Part shown: piece after piece, positions 26,303 to 34,176 of the stretch
Layout: every line of letters starts with the position of its first letter
Numbering within the stretch: the stretch's first letter is position 1
DNA from: Allobranchiibius huperziae
GTDB taxonomy: Bacteria; Actinomycetota; Actinomycetes; Actinomycetales; Dermatophilaceae
NCBI RefSeq assembly: GCF_013410455.1
Contig: NZ_JACCFW010000001.1
Coordinates: forward strand, 1,318,929 to 1,382,928
Reading direction: 5' to 3'
DNA: 64,000 nt
Program-made: the position numbers and the translations under genes
Notes under the pieces: model-generated
What the model saw: the letters and a program-made list of their open reading frames with translations, nothing else
Database searches by the model: none
What the model was told of the DNA's origin: nothing

Positions 26303-27670
26303 ATGAGGACGGGTGAACGCGAGCGGGTACCGCCGCCACTGTTGAAGAGGCGGCTGCCGTCGGGCCGCGGAGCGATGATGCAGCCGAACGTCACCCACGA
26401 CGGCGACGCGGCCCTGACCCTGCGCTTCTGGGGTGCGATCGTCCTCACCGGTGTGCTGACCGGCCTGATCGGTGATCTGCTCATGGGCCTGCTGCGGCTC
26501 GTGTCGCGCATCGCGTTCGGTGCCAGAGGGTTCGGGGACTTCGCGGACAAGGTCGCCGCCGCAGGCCCCTGGCATCGACTCACGCCGCTGCTGGTCGCCG
26601 GTGTCATCGGCGGGGTCGGGTGGTATCTGCTGCGCCGGTTCACCCCCGGACGCAAATCCGAGGTGGACGACGTCCTCTGGACGGGTGAAGGACGCCTGTC
26701 GGTACGCCGCAGCGCCGGCACGTCCGTGCTGTCCGAGATCGTCGTGGGCCTCGGCGCGTCGCTCGGCCGCGAGGCCGCGCCCAAGCTGATGGGCGCGGTG
26801 TCGGGCAACGTGGTCGCCGGGTGGCTGAGGCTGACCCCGGCGCAGCTGCGCCTGCTGGTGGCATGCGGCGCCGGTGCCGGTTTGGCCTGCGTCTACAACG
26901 TGCCGCTCGGCGGTGCACTCTTCACGGCGGAGGTGCTGGTCGGCGCGGTCAACCTGCCCATCGTGCTGCCGGCGCTGGCGTGCGCGGGCGTGGCGACCGT
27001 CACGGCATGGGTCGGTCTGTCGGACCACGCGACGTACGTGGGCATCCCACAGTTCTCCTACGACCCGCGGCTGCTGGTCTGGGCCCTCCTGCTCGGGCCC
27101 GTCGTGGGCGTGCTGGCCGCAGGGTACGTGCGGCTGATCGGGATCGTGTCCCACTACCGCGTCACCGGGCGATGGATGCTGATCGCACCGCTCGTGGCGT
27201 TCGCCGTGCTCGGTGTGCTGGCGCTGCGCTATCCGCTGCTCTACGGGAACGGGTCGGACATCGCCCGCCTCGGCCTCATCGGCGGCGGATCACTGGCGCT
27301 CTTCGTTGCGTTGGCCGTGCTGAAACCGTTCGTGACGTTGCTCTGTCTGGGCAGTGGCGCCTCGGGTGGTCTGTTCACTCCGGTGCTCAGCACGGGGGCC
27401 GCCCTGGGCGCCGCCCTCGGCATCCTCTGGAGCGACGTGTGGCCGGGGTCGCCCGTCGGCGCGTACGCGCTGATCGGTGCGGCCGCGATGGTCGGCGCCG
27501 GGATGCAGGCCCCCCTTGCGGCGCTGGCGCTGCTGCTCGAACTCACGCACGGCGGGTTCGGGCTGATGGTGCCGATGATCGTCGCCGCGGTGATCGCGAC
27601 GGCGATCACGCGCTGGATCGACGGATATTCGATCTACTCGGCACGCCTCTCCGCGCCGGCGAGGGTGTAG
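26303..27670 (+). CDS. CLC-family chloride channel or antiporter, divergent
   Basis: A 455-residue polytopic membrane protein of the CLC fold with about 12 or more hydrophobic segments. Anion-site motifs are only partly kept: LGASLGREAAPKLMGA holds the gating Glu (about 157) but reads GREAAPK rather than GREGPxV. GSGASGGLFTPVLSTGAALG is a good GGxFxP motif. The usual GSGIP segment is not recognisable near 115-135. A divergent CLC subgroup with altered selectivity is likely. It is divergent from the cou-type operon across 139 nt, and no functional link is evident. Confidence 0.82.
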   Translation: MRTGERERVPPPLLKRRLPSGRGAMMQPNVTHDGDAALTLRFWGAIVLTGVLTGLIGDLLMGLLRLVSRIAFGARGFGDFADKVAAAGPWHRLTPLLVAGVIGGVGWYLLRRFTPGRKSEVDDVLWTGEGRLSVRRSAGTSVLSEIVVGLGASLGREAAPKLMGAVSGNVVAGWLRLTPAQLRLLVACGAGAGLACVYNVPLGGALFTAEVLVGAVNLPIVLPALACAGVATVTAWVGLSDHATYVGIPQFSYDPRLLVWALLLGPVVGVLAAGYVRLIGIVSHYRVTGRWMLIAPLVAFAVLGVLALRYPLLYGNGSDIARLGLIGGGSLALFVALAVLKPFVTLLCLGSGASGGLFTPVLSTGAALGAALGILWSDVWPGSPVGAYALIGAAAMVGAGMQAPLAALALLLELTHGGFGLMVPMIVAAVIATAITRWIDGYSIYSARLSAPARV

Positions 27671-27787
27671 GAATCTCGCTTTCGCTTCGGGGCGACGCCG
27701 TACGGGCGGATTCGCGTCCGAACGTCGTACGCGGGCATTGATCTGCTCAATGCGGAGCGGGAGCGGAATACCGCGGGGCGGCGGAAT

Positions 27788-27876
27788 TCCTGCAACCGCA
27801 TTGCGGTGCAGGAAATCCTTGCGCCGGCGCCGTGCAACAAGGAGTGGGACCCGTCGCATCGGACGTGTCCCACTCC
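27788..27876. terminator. Two hairpins between CLC and mscL (convergent)
   Basis: The first hairpin (27788-27813) pairs TCCTGCA-CCGCA with TGCGGTGCAGGA with a one-base bulge. The second (27841-27850 with 27867-27876) pairs GGAGTGGGAC with GTCCCACTCC, with further pairing inside the 16-nt loop. They fill the 261-nt gap between two convergent genes and probably end both transcripts. No long T-run is present. Confidence 0.6.
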
Positions 27877-27931
27877 CGATGCACTCGAGCAAAGTCGGGC
27901 GGGCCTCAGGAGCGCATTCGCCCGTCGAGGA

Positions 27932-28309
27932 TCAGGCGCGCGGTCCTGCCCGCAGCTCGTCGCGGATCTGCACCAGCAGGTCGAGCTCGGTCGGGACGTC
28001 TTCGATTTCGACATCGCCCTTACGGCGGCGCAGGGCCAGCTCGGTCGCCTTGTTGTAGGGCACGACCACGAAGAAGTAGACGACTGCCGCCAGGAGCAGG
28101 AATCCGATGAGCGCGGTGATGAAGTCGCCGACGTGGATCCCACTCGGTTGGTAGCTGGAGAAACTCGGCGACCCGCCGATCTTGCCGACGATGTCCATGA
28201 TGACGACGACCAATGCCTGAACGACTCTGGCGAAAGCCGTCGCGATGACGAATGCGACGGCGAGTTCGACGAGATTTCCGCGCATGATGAAGTCTTTGAA
28301 ACCCTGCAT
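27932..28309 (-). CDS. mscL: Large-conductance mechanosensitive channel
   Basis: A 124-residue MscL. The amphipathic N-terminus (MQGFKDFIMRGNLVELAVAF) is followed by TM1 to about 45, a loop with Ser/Pro, TM2 at about 62-88 and a charged C-terminal helix (LLVQIRDEL). It forms a pentameric osmotic safety valve. The start at 28309 is set by GGGGA 6 nt upstream; the frame can be extended but the family starts here. It stands alone, divergent from the sialidase gene. Confidence 0.95.
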   Translation of the reverse strand: MQGFKDFIMRGNLVELAVAFVIATAFARVVQALVVVIMDIVGKIGGSPSFSSYQPSGIHVGDFITALIGFLLLAAVVYFFVVVPYNKATELALRRRKGDVEIEDVPTELDLLVQIRDELRAGPRA

Positions 28310-28487
28310 GTCAAGTCCCCTTTTGCTATGGACGATTCCTGCATGAATCCGCATTCGACGATATCGCCACACCAGTCACGGCGGCAACACGCATTTTCCC
28401 GTGCGCTATTCACAGCCGGCGCCACTCGAGCACGACCTGGTTGGGGCCGCACGGGCCGGTGGGGCGGCCGCGGTCCTGGACGGACCA

Positions 28488-28544
28488 TTGACGTCCTCCG
28501 CAGCGTGGTGCAGAGTTCTGACGTCAGACGTCTGATGTCAGGAG
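28488..28544 (+). promoter_or_regulatory. Sialidase promoter with GntR-type operator and ribosome site
   Basis: TTGACG (28488-28493) and CAGAGT (28511-28516) are 17 nt apart and plausible -35/-10 hexamers. Downstream, 28519-28540 is a near-perfect 22-nt palindrome with the core TCAGACGTCTGA (28524-28535), directly followed by AGGAG (28540-28544). The same core occurs at 38863-38874 beside the GntR gene. The position downstream of the promoter fits repression by blocking RNA polymerase. Confidence 0.65.
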
Positions 28545-28549
28545 ACCCG

Positions 28550-30385
28550 ATGAACTCTCGTACCCACGCCCTTGCCGGACCCCTCGCCGCCGCCGTCATG
28601 CTCGGCGCCGGCTTCGTCAGTGCCGGACCCGCATATGCGGGCGGGCCCGCGCCCGGGCCGGCGGCCGAGGCTCCGGCCCTGCACCTGACCGATCTGGCGG
28701 TCCGGGGCGAGGGCGGCTATCCGCAGTACCGGATCCCGGCCCTTACCTCGACGACGAAGGGCACGCTGCTGGCTGCGTACGACGGACGGCCAACGATCAG
28801 CGACCTGCCCAATCACATCACGATCCTGCTGCGGCGCAGCACCGACCAGGGCCGCACCTGGAGCCAGCAGCAGATCGTCCGACAAGCGCCCGCTCCCGCA
28901 GGCTTCGGTGACCCCAGCCTGCTCGTGGATCATCGCACCGGACGCATCTTCCTGTTCTACGCCGCTGGCATGAACCAGGGGTTCGGCGGAAGCGGCACCG
29001 GCAACAGCGAGACGGATCCGAACATCCTGCAGACCGACTACAGCTACTCCGACGACGACGGTCGCACCTGGACGTCGCGACGGATCACCTCACAGATCAA
29101 GAACCCGTCGTGGTCCGGTCTCTTCGCGGCGTCCGGGCAGGGCATCCAGCTCGTCCACGGCCCGTACGCAGGACGCCTCATCCAGCAGTACCTCATTCGC
29201 ATCTCCGGGCAGAATTACGCTGCCAGCGCCTACAGCGACGACGACGGCGCGACATGGAAGATGGGTCGACCGGTGGGGCCCGGCATGGACGAGAACAAGA
29301 CGGTCGAGCTCGCAGACGGCAGCGTGATGCTGAACTCGCGTGCCACGCCGCATCGCCTGGTCGCGATCTCCCGCGACGGCGGCGTGACCTACTCCACCCC
29401 GCAGGCCGACCCGGCGCTGGTCGACCCGGCCGACAACGGGTCGATCATCCGGGTGGCCCCGGACGCCCCTCGCAGCGACCCGCGGTCCCGACAGCTGCTC
29501 TTCGTCAACAACGACGACCCCCTGCTCCGTCGCAACCTGACGGTGCGGATGTCCTGCGACAGCGGCCGCACCTGGCCGATCTCACGCGTGGTCGACTCCG
29601 GCAGTGCCGAGTACTCGACCCTGACCCGCCAGAGCAACGGCCGATTCGGTCTGCTCTACGAGCGCAACGGTGTGCAGGAGGTCACCTACACCTCGTTCGG
29701 TCTCGACTGGTTGAAGGGAGCGTGCGCCCCGGTCTCGGTGACGGCGCCGGACGGCGTCCGGGCGGGCAGGTCGGCGACGGTGACCGCGACCGTCACCGAC
29801 CAGGAGGCGCATGCCCTGGCGAAGGGCACACTGCAGGTGAGCGGTCCCGCCGGCTGGGAGGTGTCACGGGTGACCGTGCCACGCGTGCAGCCGGGCCGCA
29901 GTGTGAGGGTCAGGATCGGCGTCCAGGTGCCCAGGACCGCATTCGGTGACCAGGACCTGACGTTCGCCTACACCAGTGTCGGCCGTCGTTCCGGCACGAT
30001 CGCGACACTGCACGTGCAGGCAGCGCCGTGGGCACCGGCACGGCCGCAACTCGAGGGCACCGCTGTGCTGGACCACCTGGACGCAGCGGGCGCGGCGGGC
30101 CTGCCGGGCGACGTCGTCACCTACGCGATGAAAGTGCAGAACACCGGCAACACCACGGTGAACGACGTCACGCTCACCGGCGGTCTGGACGGGCTCGGCG
30201 TCTGCCACTATTCCGCGCTCGTCCCCGGCCAGAGCTACAAATGCTCGGCCACCCACACCCTCACGACCGCGGAGGTCGCCAACGGGTTCGCACCCGAGGT
30301 GCGGTTGACCGGCACCACGCCCGACGGGTCCTCCACGTCGACGCGGGTGAGGGTCGAACCCTGGTCGGATCCGACCCAGGGCTGA
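28550..30385 (+). CDS. nanH: Secreted exo-alpha-sialidase (GH33)
   Basis: A 611-residue exported sialidase that releases sialic acid from glycans. A signal peptide spans about 1-30 (cleavage near AYA-GG). The six-bladed propeller covers about 45-390. The YRIP motif places the first triad Arg at 61, and the likely acid Asp is at 85. Five Asp boxes (SxDxGxTW type) lie at about 97, 167, 229, 274 and 336. The Glu/Tyr pair is probably E248 and Y355, with Arg264 in MLNSR. A NEW3-like beta domain (about 392-490) and a DUF11-like repeat domain (about 500-611) follow. No LPXTG anchor is seen, so the enzyme is probably released. Confidence 0.92.
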   Translation: MNSRTHALAGPLAAAVMLGAGFVSAGPAYAGGPAPGPAAEAPALHLTDLAVRGEGGYPQYRIPALTSTTKGTLLAAYDGRPTISDLPNHITILLRRSTDQGRTWSQQQIVRQAPAPAGFGDPSLLVDHRTGRIFLFYAAGMNQGFGGSGTGNSETDPNILQTDYSYSDDDGRTWTSRRITSQIKNPSWSGLFAASGQGIQLVHGPYAGRLIQQYLIRISGQNYAASAYSDDDGATWKMGRPVGPGMDENKTVELADGSVMLNSRATPHRLVAISRDGGVTYSTPQADPALVDPADNGSIIRVAPDAPRSDPRSRQLLFVNNDDPLLRRNLTVRMSCDSGRTWPISRVVDSGSAEYSTLTRQSNGRFGLLYERNGVQEVTYTSFGLDWLKGACAPVSVTAPDGVRAGRSATVTATVTDQEAHALAKGTLQVSGPAGWEVSRVTVPRVQPGRSVRVRIGVQVPRTAFGDQDLTFAYTSVGRRSGTIATLHVQAAPWAPARPQLEGTAVLDHLDAAGAAGLPGDVVTYAMKVQNTGNTTVNDVTLTGGLDGLGVCHYSALVPGQSYKCSATHTLTTAEVANGFAPEVRLTGTTPDGSSTSTRVRVEPWSDPTQG

Positions 30386-30398
30386 GGCTCCCTCCACG

Positions 30399-30439
30399 CG
30401 AGGTCGCCCCGGGCGGTCCGGCCGCCCGGGGCGACCTCG
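30399..30439. terminator. Bidirectional terminator between nanH and nanE
   Basis: An 18-bp perfect GC-rich stem. The left arm is 30399-30416 (CGAGGTCGCCCCGGGCGG), the loop 30417-30421, and the right arm 30422-30439. It lies between two convergent transcription units, 14 nt after nanH. Confidence 0.85.
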
Positions 30440-30519
30440 ATCACTCTCTACGGCTAGCGGCGGCCGGGTAGTCGCCGGCACGTGACCGCGGCGCCGACAC
30501 ACCACGCAGAGCGTGGGCG

Positions 30520-31218
30520 CTACTCGCGACCGCCCGCACCAGCCGCGCCGCGGACGGCGTGCTCGAACCAGCCGGTGATGGTGCTCGGGTGGGTGATGGC
30601 CGTGCCCACGACGACAGCGAACGCGCCGGCGTCGATGGCCTGTGCCGCCTGCGCGGGGGAGTGCACGCGCCCCTCGCAGATGACCGGCACGTCGAGGGCG
30701 TCGACGAGCGCCGTGACGAGCGCGAGGTCCGGACCGGACGTCTTCGCCGTGTACGACGTGTATCCGGCGAGCGTGGTCCCCACCAGGTCCGCGCCGTACG
30801 AGGCGGCGGCCACTCCCTCCTCGAGAGTGGAGCAGTCGGTCATGACGAGCGCCGTCGACTGCTGGTGCAGGGCCTCGATCGTCTGCTCGAGGGTGCGGCC
30901 GTCCGGCCGGGCCTGACCGGTCCCGTCGATCGCCACGATGTGCGCCCCGGTCGCGGCGACCGCGAGTGCGTGCTCCAGCGTCGGGGTGATGTAGACGTCG
31001 GCGTCGCCGTCCTTCCACAGACCGATGACCGGCACGTCCACCGCGGCCACGATCGAGGTGAGGTCCTCGATGCCCTGCGCCCGGATCGCCGCGGCACCAC
31101 CGTCGACAGCGGCCTGCGCGACCCGGGTCATGGTGTGCGGATCGCGCATCGGCTCACCGGGGTAGGCCTGACAGGAGACGATGAGCCGCCCGCGCAGGCT
31201 CTCCAGCAGATCAGGCAT
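30520..31218 (-). CDS. nanE: N-acetylmannosamine-6-phosphate 2-epimerase
   Basis: A 232-residue TIM-barrel epimerase that converts ManNAc-6-P to GlcNAc-6-P. Family features are LIVSCQAYPGEPMRD near the N-terminus, VPVIGLWKDGD, YITPTLEHA and CEGRVHSPAQA, with KDGD carrying the catalytic Lys. The ATG at 31218 overlaps nanK by 8 nt and fits the family start; an upstream start would read deep into nanK. Last gene of the nan operon. Confidence 0.94.
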   Translation of the reverse strand: MPDLLESLRGRLIVSCQAYPGEPMRDPHTMTRVAQAAVDGGAAAIRAQGIEDLTSIVAAVDVPVIGLWKDGDADVYITPTLEHALAVAATGAHIVAIDGTGQARPDGRTLEQTIEALHQQSTALVMTDCSTLEEGVAAASYGADLVGTTLAGYTSYTAKTSGPDLALVTALVDALDVPVICEGRVHSPAQAAQAIDAGAFAVVVGTAITHPSTITGWFEHAVRGAAGAGGRE

Positions 31219-32146
31219 CGACGATCCTCTCGAAGGCGAGTCGGGCGGCTCCGAGGAGAGCGGCATCGGCGCCGAGTTCACTGTCGAGCACGGCGACGTC
31301 GGCGGTCGCCGGCAGGAGCTCGTCGCGCAGCGCCTGGTCCATCGCGGACCACCATGAGGGACCGGCGGCGGCGACGCCCCCGGTGATGACGACCAGCTGC
31401 GGATCGAGCAGGTTCACCACGCCCCCCACGGCGACGCCGAGGGCCAGTGCGCCCTGGCGCAGGGCGTCGGTCTCGACACCCGAGCCGCCGGCGGCAGCGC
31501 GGACGACGTCCTGCAGGCGGGCCACCGGTTCGCCGGTCCGGCGGGCGACCTCGGCGCAGATCGCGGGCCCGGCAGCGACCGACTCCAGATGTCCCCACCC
31601 GCCGCAGACGCACTCTCGCCCGTCCGCGTACGGCGATGCGATGTGGCCGAGGTGACCGGCGACATGGCGGGCGCCGTGCCAGACCTGCCCGTCGAGGACG
31701 AGCGAGGCGCCGACGCCGGTGCCCACGGCGACCAGCAGCATGCTGTGCGCCTCGCGGCCACGACCGCGCCAGATCTCCCCCAGGGCATGGGCGTGCACGT
31801 CGTTGTCGACGGCCACCGGCAGACCGGTCCACTGCTCCAGCACCCGTCGGATCGGTGTGCCCGCCCAGTCGCGCAGGACGCTGGTGGCGGAGACGACCTC
31901 ACCGCGCACCTGGTCGATGACACCCGCGCTGCCGACACCGAGGGCCAGCGGGTGGGCGTCGGCGCCGACCTCCTCCACGAGGTGGCCGACGGTCCGGACG
32001 ATCTCTTCCGGACCCCGTTGTCCCGGGGTGGCCGCGGTGGCCCGGCGCAGGACGCGCCCGTCGCGGTCGATCAGCGCGGCGTTGGTCTTGGTGCCTCCGA
32101 GGTCCACCCCGATGACGGCGGTCTGCGCCAGGGGAGGGCGGGTCAT
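31211..32146 (-). CDS. nanK: ROK family kinase, N-acetylmannosamine kinase
   Basis: A 311-residue sugar kinase that makes ManNAc-6-P. The ATP motif is VIGVDLGGTKTNAALID, and the sugar-binding part includes DNDVHAHALGE and GHLGHI (164-169). The zinc motif of ROK proteins, normally CxCGxxGCxE, reads CVCGGWGHLE here: C179 and C181 are present but the third Cys is His186. His may still ligate zinc. It overlaps nanA (4 nt) and nanE (8 nt). The substrate assignment rests on context. Confidence 0.9.
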   Translation of the reverse strand: MTRPPLAQTAVIGVDLGGTKTNAALIDRDGRVLRRATAATPGQRGPEEIVRTVGHLVEEVGADAHPLALGVGSAGVIDQVRGEVVSATSVLRDWAGTPIRRVLEQWTGLPVAVDNDVHAHALGEIWRGRGREAHSMLLVAVGTGVGASLVLDGQVWHGARHVAGHLGHIASPYADGRECVCGGWGHLESVAAGPAICAEVARRTGEPVARLQDVVRAAAGGSGVETDALRQGALALGVAVGGVVNLLDPQLVVITGGVAAAGPSWWSAMDQALRDELLPATADVAVLDSELGADAALLGAARLAFERIVDA

Positions 32147-33084
32147 CGGCGGACGGACAGACCCGCGCGTTCGAGCTGGTTGCGTACCCGGCCGGTCTCG
32201 TCGGCGTCGTACCGGCGCATCGGCAGCGACACGGCGGGGGAGTCGATGACGCCCAGCAGGTGCAGTGCGGCCTTGAACGCGCCGATCCCACGGGTCGCCC
32301 CGGCTGCGGTCGCGGGGTCGGCGGAGTCGACGATGCGGAAGAGGCGCACCAGACGCTCCTGCTCCTTGTGTGCGGTGTCCCAGTCGCTGTCAGCAGCGCC
32401 GCGGTGCAGACGCACATAGCCGTGCGGGTCGACGTTGCCGAGGCCCGGCACCGAGCCGGTGGCGCCGGCCAGGAGCATCGCGTCGACGACGACCTCGTGG
32501 CCGGTCAGCATCGCGAAGTCCTCGATCTGCTCGTCCTGGAGCCCCACTACGAGCTGCCGGAACGCGACGTCGTCGCCGCTGGAGTCCTTCACCCCGGCGA
32601 CCACTCCGTCCGAAGCCAGCTGCAGCAGCAGGTCGTTCGGCAGCTTGCGTCCGACACACACCGGGATGTCGTAGGCGAGCAGGGGCAGGCTCGACGCGGC
32701 GCCGACGGCGCGCAGGTGACGCTCGGTCTCGTGCGGTCCGACGATCGCGTAGAACGGCGCGGTCGCGACGATCGCGTCGACGCCGAGCCGTTCGGCTGCG
32801 CGGACCCGCTGCAGCACCCGGGGCGTCGTCGGCTCGATGCAGCCGGCGATGACCGGTACGGCGCCCGCCGTCGACCTCACGATGACCTCCAACACCTGGT
32901 CGCGCTGCGGGTCGGTGAGGAACACCGTCTCACCGGAGCTGCCCAGCGCGAAGAGGCCGCTGACACCGCCGTCGAGCAGGTGGTGCACGAGTCGCTCCAG
33001 TGAGGCGACGTCCACCTCCCCGTCGTCGGTCAGAGGGGTGACGACGGGTGGGATGACACCGGTGAGGGTCAGAGGGTCGGTCAC
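32143..33084 (-). CDS. nanA: N-acetylneuraminate lyase (DHDPS/NAL family)
   Basis: A 313-residue class I aldolase. The Schiff-base Lys is K166 (VAGVKDSSGD), the Tyr is Y138 (LLAYDIPV), and the carboxylate-binding GSSGE lies at 48-52. It cleaves sialic acid to ManNAc and pyruvate. DHDPS-family paralogues with other keto-acid substrates look similar, but nanK, nanE, nagA and a sialidase in the same regulon make the lyase role very likely. It lies 6 nt after the dppF-like ATPase. Confidence 0.9.
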   Translation of the reverse strand: MTDPLTLTGVIPPVVTPLTDDGEVDVASLERLVHHLLDGGVSGLFALGSSGETVFLTDPQRDQVLEVIVRSTAGAVPVIAGCIEPTTPRVLQRVRAAERLGVDAIVATAPFYAIVGPHETERHLRAVGAASSLPLLAYDIPVCVGRKLPNDLLLQLASDGVVAGVKDSSGDDVAFRQLVVGLQDEQIEDFAMLTGHEVVVDAMLLAGATGSVPGLGNVDPHGYVRLHRGAADSDWDTAHKEQERLVRLFRIVDSADPATAAGATRGIGAFKAALHLLGVIDSPAVSLPMRRYDADETGRVRNQLERAGLSVRR

Positions 33085-33090
33085 GGGGCT

Positions 33091-34176
33091 TCAGGCTCCT
33101 TGGTCGGCGTCGACGGAGGCGACGGGGTGTGCATGGTGCGCAGGGTCTGCATGGTGTGCGGAGTGGGCGTCGCGCAGGAGATCCTGCGCCGACGTCCCTT
33201 CGGGAATCGGGTGATGGCAACGGAACTGGTGACCGCCCGCCGCCGAGGTCACCGGCGGCATGTCCTGAGCGCAGACGTCGTCCGCCCGCCAGCACCGGGT
33301 CCTGAACGGGCATCCGCTGGGTGGCGCCGTGGCCGAGGGCACCGGACCGATGAGCGGGATGGGCTCGACGGCGTCGAGCAGGCTGGGTGTCGCGGAGAAG
33401 AGCGCGCGCGTGTAGGGATGCCGGCTGCCGTCAGGCAGCAGTGCCGCGGGTGTCTCCTCCACGACCCTGCCGAGGTACATCGTGATGATGCGGTCGCTGA
33501 TCCGTTTCACGGTCTGGATGTCGTGCGACACGAAGACCATGGCCAGCCCCAGATCGTTCTTGAGGTCCATCAGCAGATTGAGGATCTGTGCGCGCACCGA
33601 GACGTCGAGCGCGCTGGTCGGCTCGTCGGCCACGATCAGCGAGGGCTCCATGGCGAGGGCCCGGGCGATCGAGACGCGTTGGCGCTGACCGCCGGACAGT
33701 TGGCCGGGGAGGGCGCCGGCGAGCGACTGCGGCAGCCCGACCAGCTCCATGAGGCTGCGGACCCGCGCGCTGCGGTCCCGGGCGGACTTCCAGTGGTGCA
33801 CGTCGAGGGGGTCGCGGATGATCTGCGAGACCGGCATCCGGCGGTTCAGCGACCCCGCCGGGTCCTGGAAGATCATGCCGACACCGCGGCCGAGGGTGGC
33901 GCGACGGCGTCCGGCGGACATCGCCCAGACGTCCTCGCCCGACCACAGCAGCCGCCCGGACGTCGGCGCCTGCAGGCCGACCATGGCCTTGGCCAGGGTC
34001 GACTTGCCGCACCCGGACTCGCCGACGATCCCGACGGTCTCGCCGGGGTGGATCGCCACGTCGGCGCGGGTCAGCGCGTGCACCGTGGTCCTGTCGAACA
34101 TGCTGCCGCCGCGCGCGCGGTGCACGACGCTCAGGTCCTCGGTCGCGAGCACGGGTGCATCCGATGTGCCGGTCAT
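33091..34176 (-). CDS. Peptide-type ABC transporter ATPase (DppF-like) of sialic acid cluster
   Basis: A 361-residue ATPase. Walker A is GESGCGKSTLAKAM, the signature is LSGGQRQRVSIARAL, Walker B is SLIVADEPTSALD, and the oligopeptide-family C-terminal domain (about 285-340) has the Cys cluster CPFRTRCWRADDVCAQ. It is the second ATPase of the transporter. It overlaps the fused permease-ATPase gene by 4 nt and is followed by nanA, so the transported solute is probably sialic acid rather than peptides (inference, with the Haemophilus Sat-type system as precedent). The last 20 residues are His/Ala-rich. Confidence 0.9.
   Translation of the reverse strand: MTGTSDAPVLATEDLSVVHRARGGSMFDRTTVHALTRADVAIHPGETVGIVGESGCGKSTLAKAMVGLQAPTSGRLLWSGEDVWAMSAGRRRATLGRGVGMIFQDPAGSLNRRMPVSQIIRDPLDVHHWKSARDRSARVRSLMELVGLPQSLAGALPGQLSGGQRQRVSIARALAMEPSLIVADEPTSALDVSVRAQILNLLMDLKNDLGLAMVFVSHDIQTVKRISDRIITMYLGRVVEETPAALLPDGSRHPYTRALFSATPSLLDAVEPIPLIGPVPSATAPPSGCPFRTRCWRADDVCAQDMPPVTSAAGGHQFRCHHPIPEGTSAQDLLRDAHSAHHADPAHHAHPVASVDADQGA

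Noticed and set aside
27806-28549. Upstream extension of the sialidase frame by 248 codons
   Set aside because: It runs antisense through mscL; AGGAG and a signal peptide fix the start at 28550.
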